Shown piece after piece: positions 33,041-46,474 of a stretch of DNA of 64,000 nt (position 1 is the first letter of the stretch; each line of letters begins with the position of its first letter). Below the pieces are notes generated by a model, which saw only the letters and a list, made by a program, of their open reading frames with translations, was not told the DNA's origin and did not search any database. Made by a program: the position numbers and the translations under genes. Source of the stretch: Clitopilus passeckerianus (lineage: Eukaryota; Basidiomycota; Agaricomycetes; Agaricales; Entolomataceae); contig CALYLX010000117.1 of the NCBI GenBank assembly GCA_944990035.1, forward strand, positions 1 to 64,000, read 5' to 3'.

Positions 33041-33770
33041 AGGCCTTTCGAATGATTGAGCCATCCTCTCGTTTCGACATAGTTTCTTAGACAATCCTTT
33101 GCATCTCCTTCTTCTCATCTCACATTTGCATTGCATTCACATATTAATTTATCTTTAAATGCATTCTTATTTATCAGATATACCATGTAATATCCGATTA
33201 CACTGTTGTTGTAGTACTAAAAATCCCTAATGGAGTTCTCTTACTTTTCATATTTCGCCCTGCCTAATCAAGGTCCAAAATCCAACGTCAACATCCTAGA
33301 GGGTACCCAAGTGCCTATAATGCAGGATTTCTAGCCGACCTCATAAGAGCATGGTCAAATTTATTCGCCAAGTGCGGATACTTGAGAGAGTTCATGCTTA
33401 TAACTTGGAAGCCATTCAAAAATGCATATTCAAGGCCAGCCTGCCAAGGTGTACACTCTTGACCCTGGCCCATGGGGAGAGGCGACGCCATTTTATGTTT
33501 GCATAGCCCGCGAAATGAATGCATAGCGAGACAGCAAGCTTGAAAATTGGCTCAGAATTTAAAACGTGTGATGTGAGAAGGTTGTGGCAAGTCTAGACCA
33601 CCCGCGAATGAAGCTTAATGAAGGGCCCAGGTGGCTGTGCAGTCACAGCTGTGTAAGCTCGTCACAGTCACTACTTTCACACGTTCGCTAGTCGCACAGA
33701 AGCAACAAAAGTCTCTCGTCAACGGGCCTTCCGACATCCTCAAGACCCCTCAAGAACATTATAGTCCAAT
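33041..33770. other. Intergenic region upstream of eS4
   Basis: About 730 bases. No gene recognised. The last 200 bases are the likely eS4 promoter, with repeated TCACAG/TCGTCACAGTCAC motifs near 33640-33680. Confidence 0.4.
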
Positions 33771-34901
33771 ATGGTCCGTATGCTGCCCTAATCTACGACT
33801 TGGAAGGTCAATTCTGTATTGGAATGGTGTTTTGGATGGATGGATTCGTTGGATGAGGGATATGGATGTTGGATGACCATGGCCTTCCACGCAGAAATAT
33901 GGCGTACGACAGATGCTGATGATACTTTCCACAGGCTCGAGGACCTAAAAAGCACTTGAAGCGCCTCGCCGCTCCTTCATCATGGATGTTGGACAAGCTT
34001 AGTGGAACCTACGTACGTTCAAATAAAATCTGGATAAACGACTTGCACTGAAATTCTACATCGTACATTTGTAGGCTCCCCGTCCTTCGCCAGGTCCCCA
34101 TAAGCTTCGCGAATCCCTCCCCCTCACCATCTTCCTCCGCAACAGGCTGAAGTATGCTCTCACCGGCCGCGAAGTTACTTCCATTGTGAAGCAACGGCTC
34201 ATCAAAATCGACGGAAAGGTTCGCACTGATGAGACCTACCCTGCTGGATACATGGGTGCGTACAGCTCGGGTTGAACAATAAACAATAGTTCATTTTAAA
34301 TCCATCGATCTGTCTTAGATGTCATCTCCATCGAGAAGTCTGGTGAACACTTCCGTCTCCTCTACGACATCAAGGGACGATTCACCATCCACCGCATCAC
34401 TCCCGAGGAGGCCTCCTACAAGCTCCTCAAGGTTCGCCGTGTCGCCATTGGTGCTCGCGGTGTTCCCCACATTGTCACCCACGACGGCCGAACGATCCGT
34501 TATCCCGACCCCCTCATTCAGGTCAACGATACCGTCAAGTTCGACCTTGAGCAAAACAAAATTGCTGACTTCGTCAAGTTCGACACCGGCAATCTCGTCA
34601 TGATCACTGGTGGGCGTAACATGGGACGTGTTGGTGTCATTGTTCACAAGGAGAAGCATACCGGTGGTTTCGACATCGTGCACGTTAAGGATTCTCTTGA
34701 CAGGACATTCGCTACTCGGTATGTCGTCTCGTCAAATTTCTCGAATGATATCTCTGTCCTAACGTCACACCCAGCATCACCAACATCTTCGTCATTGGTG
34801 AGGGTATCAAGCCCTGGATATCCCTACCTAAGTGCAAGGGCATCAAGCTCACTATCTCAGAGGAGAGGGACGTCAGGAGAAAGCAAAGGGCAGCCGAGTA
34901 A
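33771..34901 (+). CDS. RPS4: 40S ribosomal protein eS4
   Basis: Exon 1 is probably just the ATG at 33771-33773 before a GTCCGT donor (an alternative ATG at 33824 also precedes GT). Then exons 33935-34012, 34075-34255, 34319-34718 and 34775-34901. The product begins [20 protein letters not shown], then [64 protein letters not shown] and [13 protein letters not shown], the KOW motif. It ends [11 protein letters not shown], about 263 residues, the family's usual length. Introns lie at conserved early positions. Convergent with PSO2. Confidence 0.95.
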
Positions 34902-35074
34902 ATTATCCTTGGTCACTTGTTGTCTTTTTGTTGCTATGACATGCTTGTATGCTCTGGTACCCATGCATAATCTTTCCATGACGCATATTTCCGCAAAAAT
35001 AAACCTGATTTCTTACGACCTTAAATTGAAGACACAATTAGGAGAGGGCTATGTATCATGAAATCTACTGTGTA

Positions 35075-37517
35075 TTACCAGTATTCTGGATGTCTGTAAG
35101 ATATGATGACGTCTTTATCCCGTTTCTTGCGTTCTGCCTCCCATTTGGCGACCCATTTCGCCATTTTGTTCCTTGAATTCTCACTTCCAACATTGACTGT
35201 GGCAATCATTTTTACCCAGTTGAAAGACATGGCAAAGCACGTCAACTCGAAGAAAGAAGAATGTTCAGAATAAGGAACAGGAAACAGCTGTAAATGAGAC
35301 GTTGACTGCCGACTAGGGCGAAGGTTGGCACAGGTAAAATCTCGATGAGGGCGAGATATAACTTGTGAGATGGATGGTGCTAGATCTTGACCCGCCGAAG
35401 GTGTGAAACTGTAGCGACCGTGAGCAAGCACAGCTCACTGTTTAGCATCAACTACTCACATCCAACCAGTTGGCCGGAAACCAATTACTTTGGTGAACGT
35501 TCCCTTGAACCGCTCCAAATACATCTTGATCTTGTCTGATGTGATCATCCCCAGTGGCAGAAGATGAACTTGTGCTTCAAGTGGCTTCGAGGTCAATAAG
35601 TCATCTAGTTCTTTGTCTGCCTGGCATCGCAGGATTGCGGCTTTTCGGTTGTCGCAATATACTTTGCTGCCTAGCGCATGGGCAATTGCTACAGTTATAT
35701 TCAGTATAGGTTTACTTCCACGAAGTTGAACCGCAAACCCTTTACTATTCGTTCCTTGCCTATTGAATAGGTCCTGCAGATCCGATAAGGAACCATCGGT
35801 GAGGAAAGATGAAAGGGACGCACCCCACAACGAAAAGCAGTTTATCGCTCCTCTCTGGTTTGTTAGGAGAGGAGGCGACGGACTTCATATAAGAAGCAAG
35901 AGATGCCGTCTTCTCTTCACCAATAGACTCTCCAGAGATTAAACGCTTTGTCAATTCGGCGCATGCTGAGATCACCAATGGCTGAGGAGGGAAGGTATAC
36001 TACATGCGATACAGTTAGCCTCCAAAGCAGAAACACAGAAACAGTTCAAGCATGCCTTTGGATCAAGATACGTCGTATCGAGATAAACATGGTCGATTTT
36101 CTTCCCTTTGACCGAAGGGTGTAAGACATGCTGAGGAGAAGCCCTGAAGTCACCGCAGTGCAAGTACCGAAATATTTTCGGTGAGCCAACGAATGGCGAT
36201 TTGAACGTGCTATCCCCCGCATTCACAGTCTGTTTCCCCTCAAAGAAAAACAATGAGGAACCAGGACAGTGGTTGGCTTCTATCAGGGTGACGGTGACCC
36301 CTCCAGTGTTGGGTATTACGGTGGGGATGTCCCAGGGGAGTGGGTGTACCCATTTTCGATCCACCCCAAGCATGTGGATAATCAGGTTGGCAGTCCCTTC
36401 GGAACAGTAGATCGGACCGCTCTTCCAGTTTGATGCAAGGTTGGTGTAATGGTCCGAGTGCGCATGCCTGTAGCATGGGGTTAGTAAAATTATGATAAAT
36501 GGACCAGGATGAAGGTACGAACGTTAGAAAGTACGCAGTGATATCAGGTATAGTTCCGTAGCGAAATGCATCGACGGCAATTGGCATGCCCTGTAGGACT
36601 TTGTAGAAAGGCGCTTTTCTTCTCCCGTTGGTCTTGTTGGGTCGGAAAGTAGGATCTTCGGCACTTGTTGCCTCCTTCCATGCCTGATTCTCTTTATGGG
36701 AGGACATGAGGACTGAGAAAGCATTACTGCCTTTCTTCTCTGGGCCAGCCTTGCCGTCACAGCTAAGTAGTGGCTGTGGCCCGTAGGAGGATAATGGGCG
36801 AAGTGGTTTTTTGTCTTCGTCGTCAAGGTCCATAGCTAAAGAATCGGTAGAACAATCAGGATCGCCTAGGGGTGGCATAGTGAGAAGTTCATGTGATATC
36901 TCTTCCACTTCGTCGTCTTCGTCCTGTTGAAGGGGGTCGAAGGGTATTTCATCATCGCCTGTGCCCCAGTCGTCTTCCATGGACTCGTTTGGCGGTTGAA
37001 GAAAGCTCTCGTTTCTTTTCTTGACATCCTCAGAGCGAATTGTGGATGTTTCTGCTATTTCAAGTTGTTCATTAAAAGGTGGTATTACTGGATCACTCCT
37101 GATGGAAGTAGGTGGCCCCTTCGCAAGGTGTTTTGTTGTAGGATCCAATGGTCTTCTGAGGAGTAGAGTAGGCATCCCAAATGGTAAAGGCCGCGAAGTA
37201 GAAGCAGTAGGTTCTGACTTGACGAGGGAGACAGGAAAAGCCTCATGCTTCACCTTGGCAGTCTGTTGAATTGTCTCAACAAATTCGACCTCTTCTGAAC
37301 CTGAACTCGTTCTAGGTTTCTTTCGACTCCTGAGAGCGCCTTCATCTTCAAAACTGGTTTCAGAGTCGGAATCGTCAATGACTATGATATCTTGAGGTCC
37401 CCATGACTTGGGTTGCTTCCGTGAGATTTGGTTGACAGCCTTGGACGTCGAGGTAGCTGTTGGTTTTCGAAAGAAGTCATGCAAAGTAACGGTTGATTGA
37501 CTCTTCTGCTTCGTCAT
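35075..37517 (-). CDS. PSO2: DNA cross-link repair nuclease SNM1/PSO2
   Basis: Beta-CASP metallo-beta-lactamase 5' exonuclease that processes interstrand cross-links. Start at 37517 (MTKQKSQSTVTLHDFFRKP, resembling a PCNA-interacting box: Q-S-T-V-T-L-H-D-F-F). A ~310-residue disordered acidic N-terminus follows. The catalytic domain has YFLTHAHSDHYTNL (metal site HxHxDH), IEANHCPGS, HCGDFRAS and LDTTYLDPKY. Then the beta-CASP region (LLFVVGTYSIGKERIVKA, FRPTGW) and the C-terminal PYSEHSSFFELTCF His motif. The intron at 36055-36000 begins GCATGC, a GC donor. Stop TAA at 35075-35077. Shares a 197-base divergent promoter with the aminotransferase. Confidence 0.93.
36000..36055 (-). other. GC-AG intron in PSO2
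   Basis: Exon ends CCAAAG, donor GCATGC, acceptor TGTAG. It joins LDPK to YTFPPQ in phase; no GT donor gives a conserved product. Confidence 0.75.
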
Positions 37518-37714
37518 GGCAGTAGAGGTCCAAGATGCTTGTCTTTTGTGTTCCGTGTGAGTGCCGTGGGAGCGTTGCGGAGGACCGAGTCCAGCCTCCT
37601 GTTGGTGTTCTCCCGGCAAGATGGTATGACTTGGATCCTAATCTACGCTCAAATCATTTAAATGACTCGATTATCGATGAGATTCCCTTCGTAACTCTGT
37701 CTCCTTCTACTGCA

Positions 37715-39646
37715 ATGGCTACCGCAGAAACAGCTATTCTACACCGTACTCCTTGGAAGCCACCTGTGGCCACCAGTGCTGAGGGGATCTACATCACTCT
37801 CACAGATGGAAGAAAGGTCCTCGATGCCGTTGGAGGTGCCGCTGTCTCGTGCCTTGGAAATAGCCATCCCAAAGTCATCCAGGCTCTCAAAGACCAGGTC
37901 GACAAGGTCTCGTGTATGTGATACTGAACAAGCTCTTTGGCGTGGTTCCTCAATGTGATCTTCTAGATGTATACAACATGCAGCTTTCAAACGAGCCTGC
38001 AGAGAAACTGGCAAAGAAGCTGGTTGCAACCAGCGATGGTGCCTTCGAAGCGTGCGGATTTGCTTCGGGAGGCAAGCAACTTCCTTTGTCTCGCTTCCTT
38101 TTTGCATGCACTAACGACAATGACAGGCTCTGAAGCTATGGAAAGTGTAATCAAGCTAGCCATCCAATACTACGGAGAGATCGGACAACCCAAACGAACG
38201 AACTTCATTGGTCGCCAGCTTTCTTTCCATGGGAACACGCTGTCTACGCTGTCTCTGGCATATCACCCGACCAGGCGTGCGCCTTATATCCACCAGCTGA
38301 ACACTAGCAGCTTCCATCACGTTTCTCCTGCGTATGCAGCCAGGTTCAAGAAACCCGAAGAAACTGAGGAGCAATACGTCGAGCGGTTGAGGAAGGAACT
38401 CGAGGACAAATTCATCGAGCTGGGACCTGATACCGTCATAGGATGTAAGGCATCGGATCTAGCTTTATTTTGCTAAGACCTTCTAATCTATTCTAGTCGT
38501 CGCAGAAACTGTTGTCGGTGCAACGACTGGTGCCGTACCACCACCAAAAGGGTACTTCAAAGGTCCGTGTTCTGAGGGTGCCAATCATTTTGTTGCAGGC
38601 TGATGATGGATTTCATGAAGCAATGAAATCTGTTTGCGAAAAATACGGGGCTCTCTTCATCTTGGATGAGGTATGTGCTTCGCATTGCTGGCCTGAAATT
38701 TACTCATGCTGTTCCCAAGGTCATGAGTGGAATGGGACGTGAGTAATTTAGTGACAAGACCTGGATAGCCCAAGTTTATCTTCCACAATAAGGCATGGGA
38801 ACCCTCCACGCATGGCAATCATTCGGTGACGGCGCTTCCGTAAGTTCTTTCTCCATGACTCGGAATACTTGGGTCACTCACTCGCTATCATATTCTTAGC
38901 CAGACATTCAGGCCATCGCCAAGGGTCTCGGAGGGGGGTCAGTCGCGATCATTTCCCCGGAGGCTTCGATTGATTCCTGATGTTCTTGATACAGGTATGC
39001 CACCATTGGTGCTATCCTGATGTCTAAACGCGTCGTGGATGGCCTTCGAGGAGGTTCCGGCTTCTGGAAACATGGCCATACTTACCAAGTATTATGCTTT
39101 CTTTGCCAGTACTACACACACCAGACTGACCCTTTCGAAAGTGCCATCCAACCTCGTGTGCAGCGGCGCTCGCTGTCCAAGAAGTTATCGAGGAAGAGAA
39201 CCTGCTCGAGAACGTTCGCACTCAAGGCGCCTACCTAGGTATGGTGGTTGATTCTAGCTTGCGGGTGTCGAATTCTCATGTCCTAAACAGCGAAGCTACT
39301 GCGAGAAGGTTTGCAAGGCCCCAATGCGTTGGCTGCACCCATCACCTTTGACATCCGAGGCGGTGGTGGATTCTGGGGTATCGAGTTTGATACTGACAAC
39401 AACACCGACTATGATTTCAAAGGCGAAGGCTTTGCGATGCTGGTTCAAGCTCAGGCTCTGAAGAACAACCTCGTGATCATGGGTTTCACCGGTGGTTCAA
39501 ATGTTGAAGGCACAAAAGGCAGTCATTGTCTTCTTGCCCCTGCCTACAACATAACAAAGGAAGAGATTGAGACGATTGCCTCGAAATTCATTCAAAGCGT
39601 AGAGGACGTACTAAAGGCCCATTCTGTATTAACGAACCAGTTGTAA
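37715..39646 (+). CDS. Class III PLP-dependent aminotransferase
   Basis: About ten short exons, the first 37715-37913, then 37967-38071, 38127-38444, 38497-38562, 38621-38670 and onward to TAA at 39644-39646. Fold-type I class III features: VLDAVGGAAVSCLGNSHP, FASGGSEAMESVIKLA, QLSFHGNTLSTLSL, LFILDEVMSGMGRMGTLHAW (PLP Asp) and DIQAIAKGLGGGYATIGAI (PLP Lys in AKGLGG). GHTYQCHPTSCAAALAVQEV and ITFDIRGGGGFWGIEF follow. About 450 residues. It resembles omega-amino acid or acetylornithine-type aminotransferases of unknown specificity in fungi. The second intron (38072-38126) has a GC donor (GCAAGC). Confidence 0.87.
38072..38126 (+). other. GC-AG intron in the class III aminotransferase
   Basis: Exon ends GGGAG, donor GCAAGC, acceptor GACAG. 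It reconstitutes the invariant SGGSEAM segment. Confidence 0.8.
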
Positions 39647-39742
39647 ACTGGAATTCAAATTTTCATTTTAGCGCGGGTAAAATGTCTTTACTTGGATTGA
39701 GTCAGTGCGCACCGTGCACCGACCGTGCCGCGCCACCTGAGG

Positions 39743-39869
39743 CTTATATAAGGCCAGGGATTGCGTTCGGCTAGGTGCTACTCTTCCGGAACCCTAGAAC
39801 AGGCTAGACGTCTGTTGTCCTTTTTTCTGCTTTCAAAGCCCAGGATCGATGGCTGGAGGCATGAACTAA
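39743..39869 (+). promoter_or_regulatory. TATA box and uORF before the HECT ligase
   Basis: TATATAA lies at about 39745, ~125 bases before the main ATG. A seven-codon upstream frame (39849-39869: ATG GCT GGA GGC ATG AAC TAA) ends directly before the main ATG at 39870, with no spacer. That arrangement could allow reinitiation control. Confidence 0.5.
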
Positions 39870-42800
39870 ATGGAATATACACCAGTTCAACATCCAGAAG
39901 CCACCACCAGTGACACAGCATCCCAATCCACAGCTACACGATTGCAAGTAGACCAAGACTCATCATCTTCCTCGACACACCACTTGCAACCCAAACAACT
40001 CCGTTCCAGCGCACGAGTAAAGGCAGCCAAACAGAAATCTAAAGAGAATCTCCGGGGAAAAGGGAAGGAGCGTGATTTGGCGCACTCGTCATCAGAGGCA
40101 CCCCTCTCCGATAGCGCTACGCAGCGTACCACCCGCTCTGGCGCGAAGGCTAAACGCATTGACGAAGATCTGAAGGATAATACCAACAACACGGAAGAAC
40201 TTACTGTGAGCGGCAGCAAACGGTGAGACGATACATTTTTGCCTTTGTCGCAGCCCTTGTGCTGACCCTATGCCACCGACTACTAGAACTCGTCGAACTA
40301 CAACCACCACATCTCTGAAGATTACCGAAGCAGTCAAAGATCTCAAGGGAAAGAAGCGTGCTGCTCCCGAAACGCTATCTGACGTAGAAGATTCCCCCGA
40401 GTCATCGAGCAAACGAGCAAGGAAGGGCTATTCCTTGAGAACTCAAACCCAATCATCCAAATCCACTATGCCGCGCAAATCGAGGTGAGATTTGTCATTT
40501 AAGAAATATTGGTATTACAATTTCATTTACTAAGCTGGGATTAAATAGGAACACAGCTTCCAAAGAGAAGTCGTCTCCACTGAAAGCAAAGATGGCAGGG
40601 TCGTCTCGCCTACAAGATCAAGACGTTGAGATGTTAGATGCCTCTTACCATCTCAGTGAATCCGATGTAGAGGAACATCTCTCAGACAACGAACTTCCCG
40701 ATTTGCCTAAAGACCTCGAAAACTCAAAAGAGGACGAGGGCTGCAGTCAAGACGAAGACGATGATGAAGGCGAAAGGCAAGAAGACACTGGAATGGCGTC
40801 CAGCGACGGGCCTCCAATTCCACCCTCCATTGACGAGGCCACAGCACTTGGCATCTTTGGGGACTTCCGCCAATTTGGGTCTTACATGATGTCACTGTCG
40901 TCTCGTCTCAAGACTATGTTGAATAATATCAAGGCTACCGCAGATCCCACCACTCGGCTTCTGACTCTGCAGGAGCTGAGCGAGCTGTTGAGTATTAGCA
41001 CAGAGGATACGCTCGCCGGGTCTTTCCAAGTAGAGGCCTTTGTGCGCGAGCTTGTGAGGATTCTCGGTGGCCGTGGTGCTGAAGAAGATGAAGACGATGA
41101 AGGAGACGATGATATGGTTGCCCAGGATGAAGACAGTGCCTTAGCTGCCGCGCTGGCAATGAGTACTGGTGGCATGTACCAGGGAGATGAGAATCCCGAA
41201 GCTCAAGTGTTGGCTTGCCGATGCTTAGCCAACCTAATGGAGGCTCTTCCGGGTGTTGCGCATACCATTGTTTATCATGGAGCCATCCCTGTCCTGTGCA
41301 GCAAGCTCATCGAAATATCCTATATTGATCTGGCTGAACAAACACTGAGCGTAGGTCCATTCTCAATATGGCGGAAAATAGCTCTGGTTGCTCACATCAC
41401 CTCTAGACCCTTGAGAAGATTTCAGAAGAATTCCCTAGCTCCATTGTGCGAGAAGGTGGATTGGCCGCTCTCCTCAATTACCTTGACTTCTTCTCCATCG
41501 CTGTCCAGCGAGTTGCACTGCAAGCAGCCTCAAACTGCTGTCGCAATATCCTCCCCGAATATTCCGCCATGATCCATGGTGCCTGGCCCATAATACGCAA
41601 TTGCCTCTCATATGCCGACCAGCGCCTTGTCGAGTTCGCTTGCCTTTGTGTCATCCGCGTGGTTGATTCGTACTACCGTAACTCTGTCGAGAACCTTGAA
41701 GCCCTTGTTGACACGGAGCTCATTCATGCGGTCCTTCAACTTCTCTCACCTGCGGGTGGTTCTCCTCTCATTGCCCCAAGCACGTATACATCCCTTCTCC
41801 GCGCAATGGCAGTGTCTGCTAAAGCGAGCCCAAAGATAACAGTCGCCTTACTTGAGGCCAATATCGTGGATACATTGTACCAGATTCTCACTGGTGTGCT
41901 CCCTTCCGCTGTCGACAATCACCAAGAACAAGGTAGCGCAGCCGGCGGACAAGGTCTTGGGGGTGGCCTCGCTGACATGACAGTCATGGAAAACCTGGCC
42001 CATCGTCCCAAGGAGCAAATTGAAGAAGCTCTTACTCTCATCTCAGAGCTCTTGCCGCCTTTGCCAAGAGGTTCGTAGTATATATATGATCTGAGAAGTG
42101 TCTAAACTCATGCTTGTCTAATAGATGGTGTCTTTGACCATAGGGGTTACACCGAGAAATCGCTGGTCCGCATGGTAAAGGCCAAAGCCAAAGCCGATCG
42201 AGCTGCTGCACGCCAAGCAGTGACGCCTCAAGCCTTAGCCATACCTGCTTCAGCTGCTCCCCCAAGCGAGGCTCCATCACCTGAACCCATGGTGGATTCT
42301 CAGCAACCAGATGCTGCCTATGACACTCCTGCACCAACGCCTTCAGCGTCAAAAGAGGTCGCCCTCGACCGAACTGAGCTTTTACGTTCGAAGACCGAGG
42401 TGGTTGGCCGCTTCATGCAGCTGATGGTGCCAATTCTAATCGACGTCTATGCTGCGAGCGTCATCACGCCAGTTAGGACTAAAACGTTGAACGGGTTGAT
42501 GAAGGCGGTCAGCTTCTTGGACCCTGAAGGACTCAAGGAAGTCTTGAGCGTATGTACTCGGCCTATATTTTTTTTGGTAGTGGACTTAGCTAACGATGCA
42601 TTAGTATGTTCCTATCGCAAGTTTTGCATCATCTATCCTGTCCTCCAGGGACCATCCCAACCTGGTCATCGGTGCCTTGCAACTGGTAGACCTGCTTTTG
42701 ACAAAGGTTCCACATCTTTACAAACCTGCATTCCGAAAAGAAGGTGTCTTCCATGAGATAGAACTGCTCGCCCAGAGACAGGTCACACCCATAAAGCCCA

Positions 42801-45800
42801 AAGACAAGGAAGTCCAGGACCCTCAAGCACTAGAATCCGGAAACATACCGGTTCCGCCCCACCCAACCCCAGGTTACAAGAAGGGTTCATCGGTTCTTGA
42901 GCCAGAAGATGCGATTACCCTCCGCGCTCGAGTCATCCAGTTCAAATTCCTATCCAACAATACCGAAGAAGAACAAGGCAACGCTTTCGAGCTACTCCGT
43001 CGATTAGTCGAGCAAATGTCGTCTTCGGAAGAGGCAATAATTACTGAGGCATTGAGACAGCTTGCGGAGCTGTTTGCCTCGCCCTATACATCCGTCTCGA
43101 GCTTCGAGCTTCTTCAGAGTGGCGTCATTGACAGCTTGCTGCAACTTGCAACAGAGACAGATCATCCGAGTATGTTACTCAAATTTCCCATTCTACTTTC
43201 AATAGATTGACGTCTTATTTGCATAGTTGATATTGGGACGCGCAAATCTCTGCTAATGGATGCCTTTGTTGCTCGGGATTCGAAAGGCCTGACTACGTCT
43301 CAGACCCCGTTCGCAACCCTGGTGAAGAAACTTCAAGAAAGCCTAACTCGGATGGAGTCTTTCGAGGTCACAACCATTGCTCACGGAATAGATGGTAGGT
43401 TCACTCCACACGTACATCGAGTATTAGTTCTGAAGACGTTTTAGATTCGAAGCGAAGCTCGCCTTCACTGCTTGCCCGCCAACTTCGCCTCCGTTTGGTG
43501 GCGGATGAAGACTCTGACATTCCACGCAATCTACACAACATCGTTGTTTCCATCCATGCCATCGCGACTTTCCAGGCTCTCCATGATTATCTGCGACCTC
43601 GAGTTGCAGGTCTGCTTCAGGGCGGTTCGAGATTACAAGGGATGTTGGCGGCTTTGGCGGCCTCCGGATTCACAGGAACTCCTCGCATTGCAGGTTCATC
43701 TGAGACCCCAAGCAGCTCTTCAGCATCTCGGGGGCAGGCTACAATGAGCGAAAACAGTGCTGGAGCAGGCTCGAACTCTACCGTCACCCGTCGACGTAGC
43801 CAGAGATTGAAAGCCAAGAGTAGCGTAGACGGAGAAACTTCGGAACCTGGTCCCTCCACCTCACAGACAGAGACCCCGGTAAACCAACCACTGCAACCCG
43901 TCCCGGATAACCTACCTACAACGGAGACGGCACCCAGTGACACAGTAGTCGACTCTGAGTTAGCTGCTGAGTTTACTGATGAGGAGGATCTTGATGCGGA
44001 AGTGTTTGATGAAGATGAGGTTGACCCCGACCAGTCTGTCACCGAGAAGACCGTCACGTTATCTGTGGCAGAAGGCAAGTCTCTTCCCATCAACGAGTAG
44101 CCTTTCCTCTGACTGTATTTCCTTACAGACGGCTCCAAGGTTGAAGCGCAAACACCGGATGGCACCAGAGTTGCAACGCCAAATTCGGCGGCGAAGGAGG
44201 CTGGCACCAGCATTTCTTCGGGACCGAGGGCAGCACTGTCAGCCAAAGCGTCTTATGCAGCAGCTCTCAAGGCAAAACCTACTGATTGGCACTTGGAATT
44301 CTCAATGGAAGATCACGTCCTTCCGTTAGATTTGACCATCTACGGAGCAATCCATCAGCACGAAGGACGAAAGAAGACCTCGTCTTCCCCTAGCATGTTC
44401 TGGCAAGGGGTATACACCGTGAAATTTAAGAAGGTTCCGGGCCCCGCCAGTGATTGTAAGCATTGACTAAAGTCATTTTCTGATGTATGACTGACTTAGA
44501 TCAGCTCGAGATGGGACCGAAGGAGGAACCAAGAATAGGTCCCCAAGCCCAAGCCTTTCGTCTCTTCCGGAAGCATCTCCACATTCGAAGATACTGCGTT
44601 TGTTGAAGGCTTTACATCAGCTCAATATGATTGAGTCGGAGCGGCCATCGTTCTCCAAAGACAAACGTAGCCTTGCTGGGACGGCCTTCATCAACAACAA
44701 GCTTACTGCCAAACTAACTCGCCAATTGGAGGAGCCGATGATTGTTGCCAGGTATGCCACTATGACTCAAGGAAAAAGAGATTCGTCATCGCTAAACCAT
44801 GTTCAGTTCTTGCCTCCCAGACTGGGCACTGGATCTTCCTCAGCATTTCCCTTTCATATTCCCTTTCGCTACCCGTTACAACTTCTTACAGTCCACATCG
44901 TTTGGCTATGCTCGCCTGATTCTACGGTGGCAGAGTCAGCAGTCACAATCCCGCTCTCAAGACAACTCTCGACGGGATGACGGAATTGGATTTTTGGGCC
45001 GCCTTCAACGACAGAAAGTTAGGATCTCTCGCAAGCACTTATTAGAATCCGCAGTCAAGGTGTTTGAACTCTACGGGTCATCTTCCTCCATCCTAGAGGT
45101 CGAATATTTCGAGGAGGTTGGTACTGGCCTGGGACCAACTCTCGAATTCTATTCGTTGGTTTCAAAAGAGTTCGCCAGACGAGACTTGAAGATCTGGAGA
45201 GATACTGATTCGACACACCCCGGTCCCTTTGTTGGGCATCCTTCTGGCCTGTATCCCGCACCCCTTGAATCCGACGAAAATGCGACTGATGGTAGCCAGT
45301 GAGTTCCAACGGATGAATTATGACCTCATTTGCTTAATCCCTTAATCAGGAAACGTACACATCTACTTCGAGTTGTTGGCCAATTTGTGGCCAAAGCCAT
45401 GCTCGATTCTCGTATCATCGACCTCCATTTCAACAAGATATTCATGAAGCTTGTGCTCGGCGAAGATCTTCCTCTCACTATCGACATGTTGAGGGTGCGG
45501 ACGATCTGAACTGATAGACGTTGATTCTTACTGAACTCAGATATTACAGCTTGTCGACTCCGAGCTTGCAAACTCGTTGTCGAAGATTCAGGGTATGGCT
45601 GCTCCCAAGGAACTTGTGAGCAAGGTTTGTGGCAAGCTTTCCCATTGGTCCGGGTTGAAGCTAATTTACATTTAGCCCTCATCAAAAACTGTCGATCCCA
45701 ATTTCAAAGTTGAGGATATGGGTTTGGACTTCACAATCCCTGGTTACGATATCGAGCTTCGTGTAAGTTCACTGGCATAGCACATTCAGACCCTACTCAT

Positions 45801-46474
45801 AGTCCATTTGCAGCCTAGCGGCAAGGATACTGCTGTCACGTCCGAGAACGTAGATGAGTACATCAACGAGGTCCTAGATGCTATCCTCGGAAAAGGTGTA
45901 CAGGCGCAGGTTCAGGCTTTCAAAGAAGGTTTTTCGAAAGTCTTCCCAATCAACGATCTTCAGGCGTTCTCTGCAGAAGAGTTGGCTATGTTATTCGGAA
46001 ATTCTGATGAAGATTGGAGCCGAGAGAGTATGGTCTCTTCGTACTCGCCCGACGATCCTGGAACTGACTCTCTCGCAGCACTCTCCGAGTCTCTGAAGGC
46101 TGACCACGGATTCAACATCGAAAGCCGTGCCATTCGCGACCTCGTCGATATCATCTCCAACTACGATGTCCAGATGCGACGTGCGTTCCTGCAGTTCATT
46201 ACTGGAAGTCCCAAGTTACCCATTGGCGGTAAGTAACGTCATCTCATTTTCAACTTGTGGCTCATTCACTTTTCCAGGATTCCGGGGTTTGAACCCTCTT
46301 CTAACGGTGGTTCGCAAACCACATGAAGCACCCTTGACGGCAGATGACTACCTTCCAAGCGTTATGACCTGCGTCAATTATTTGAAGTTACCTGAGTATA
46401 GTTCAAAGGACGTAATGAGGGAGAAGTTGAGGACTGCCATCCAGGAAGGTGTAGGAAGTTTCCATCTTTCGTAA
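39870..46474 (+). CDS. UFD4: HECT E3 ubiquitin ligase, UFD4/TRIP12 type
   Basis: Many-exon gene of ~1,850 residues. Disordered Ser/Lys-rich N-terminus (39870-40750), then an armadillo region: [52 protein letters not shown] and [19 protein letters not shown]. An acidic linker follows at 43750-44070, then [19 protein letters not shown] and the HECT domain with [20 protein letters not shown]. It ends in [16 protein letters not shown]; the catalytic Cys codon is at 46370-46372. UFD4/T RIP12 ligases act in ubiquitin-fusion and N-degron degradation. One intron, 44075-44128, uses a GC donor (GCAAGT). Every join I checked preserves frame. Confidence 0.9.
44075..44128 (+). other. GC-AG intron in the HECT ligase
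   Basis: Exon ends GAAG, donor GCAAGT, acceptor TACAG; the frame continues into [12 protein letters not shown] and the HECT-flanking domain. Confidence 0.78.
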
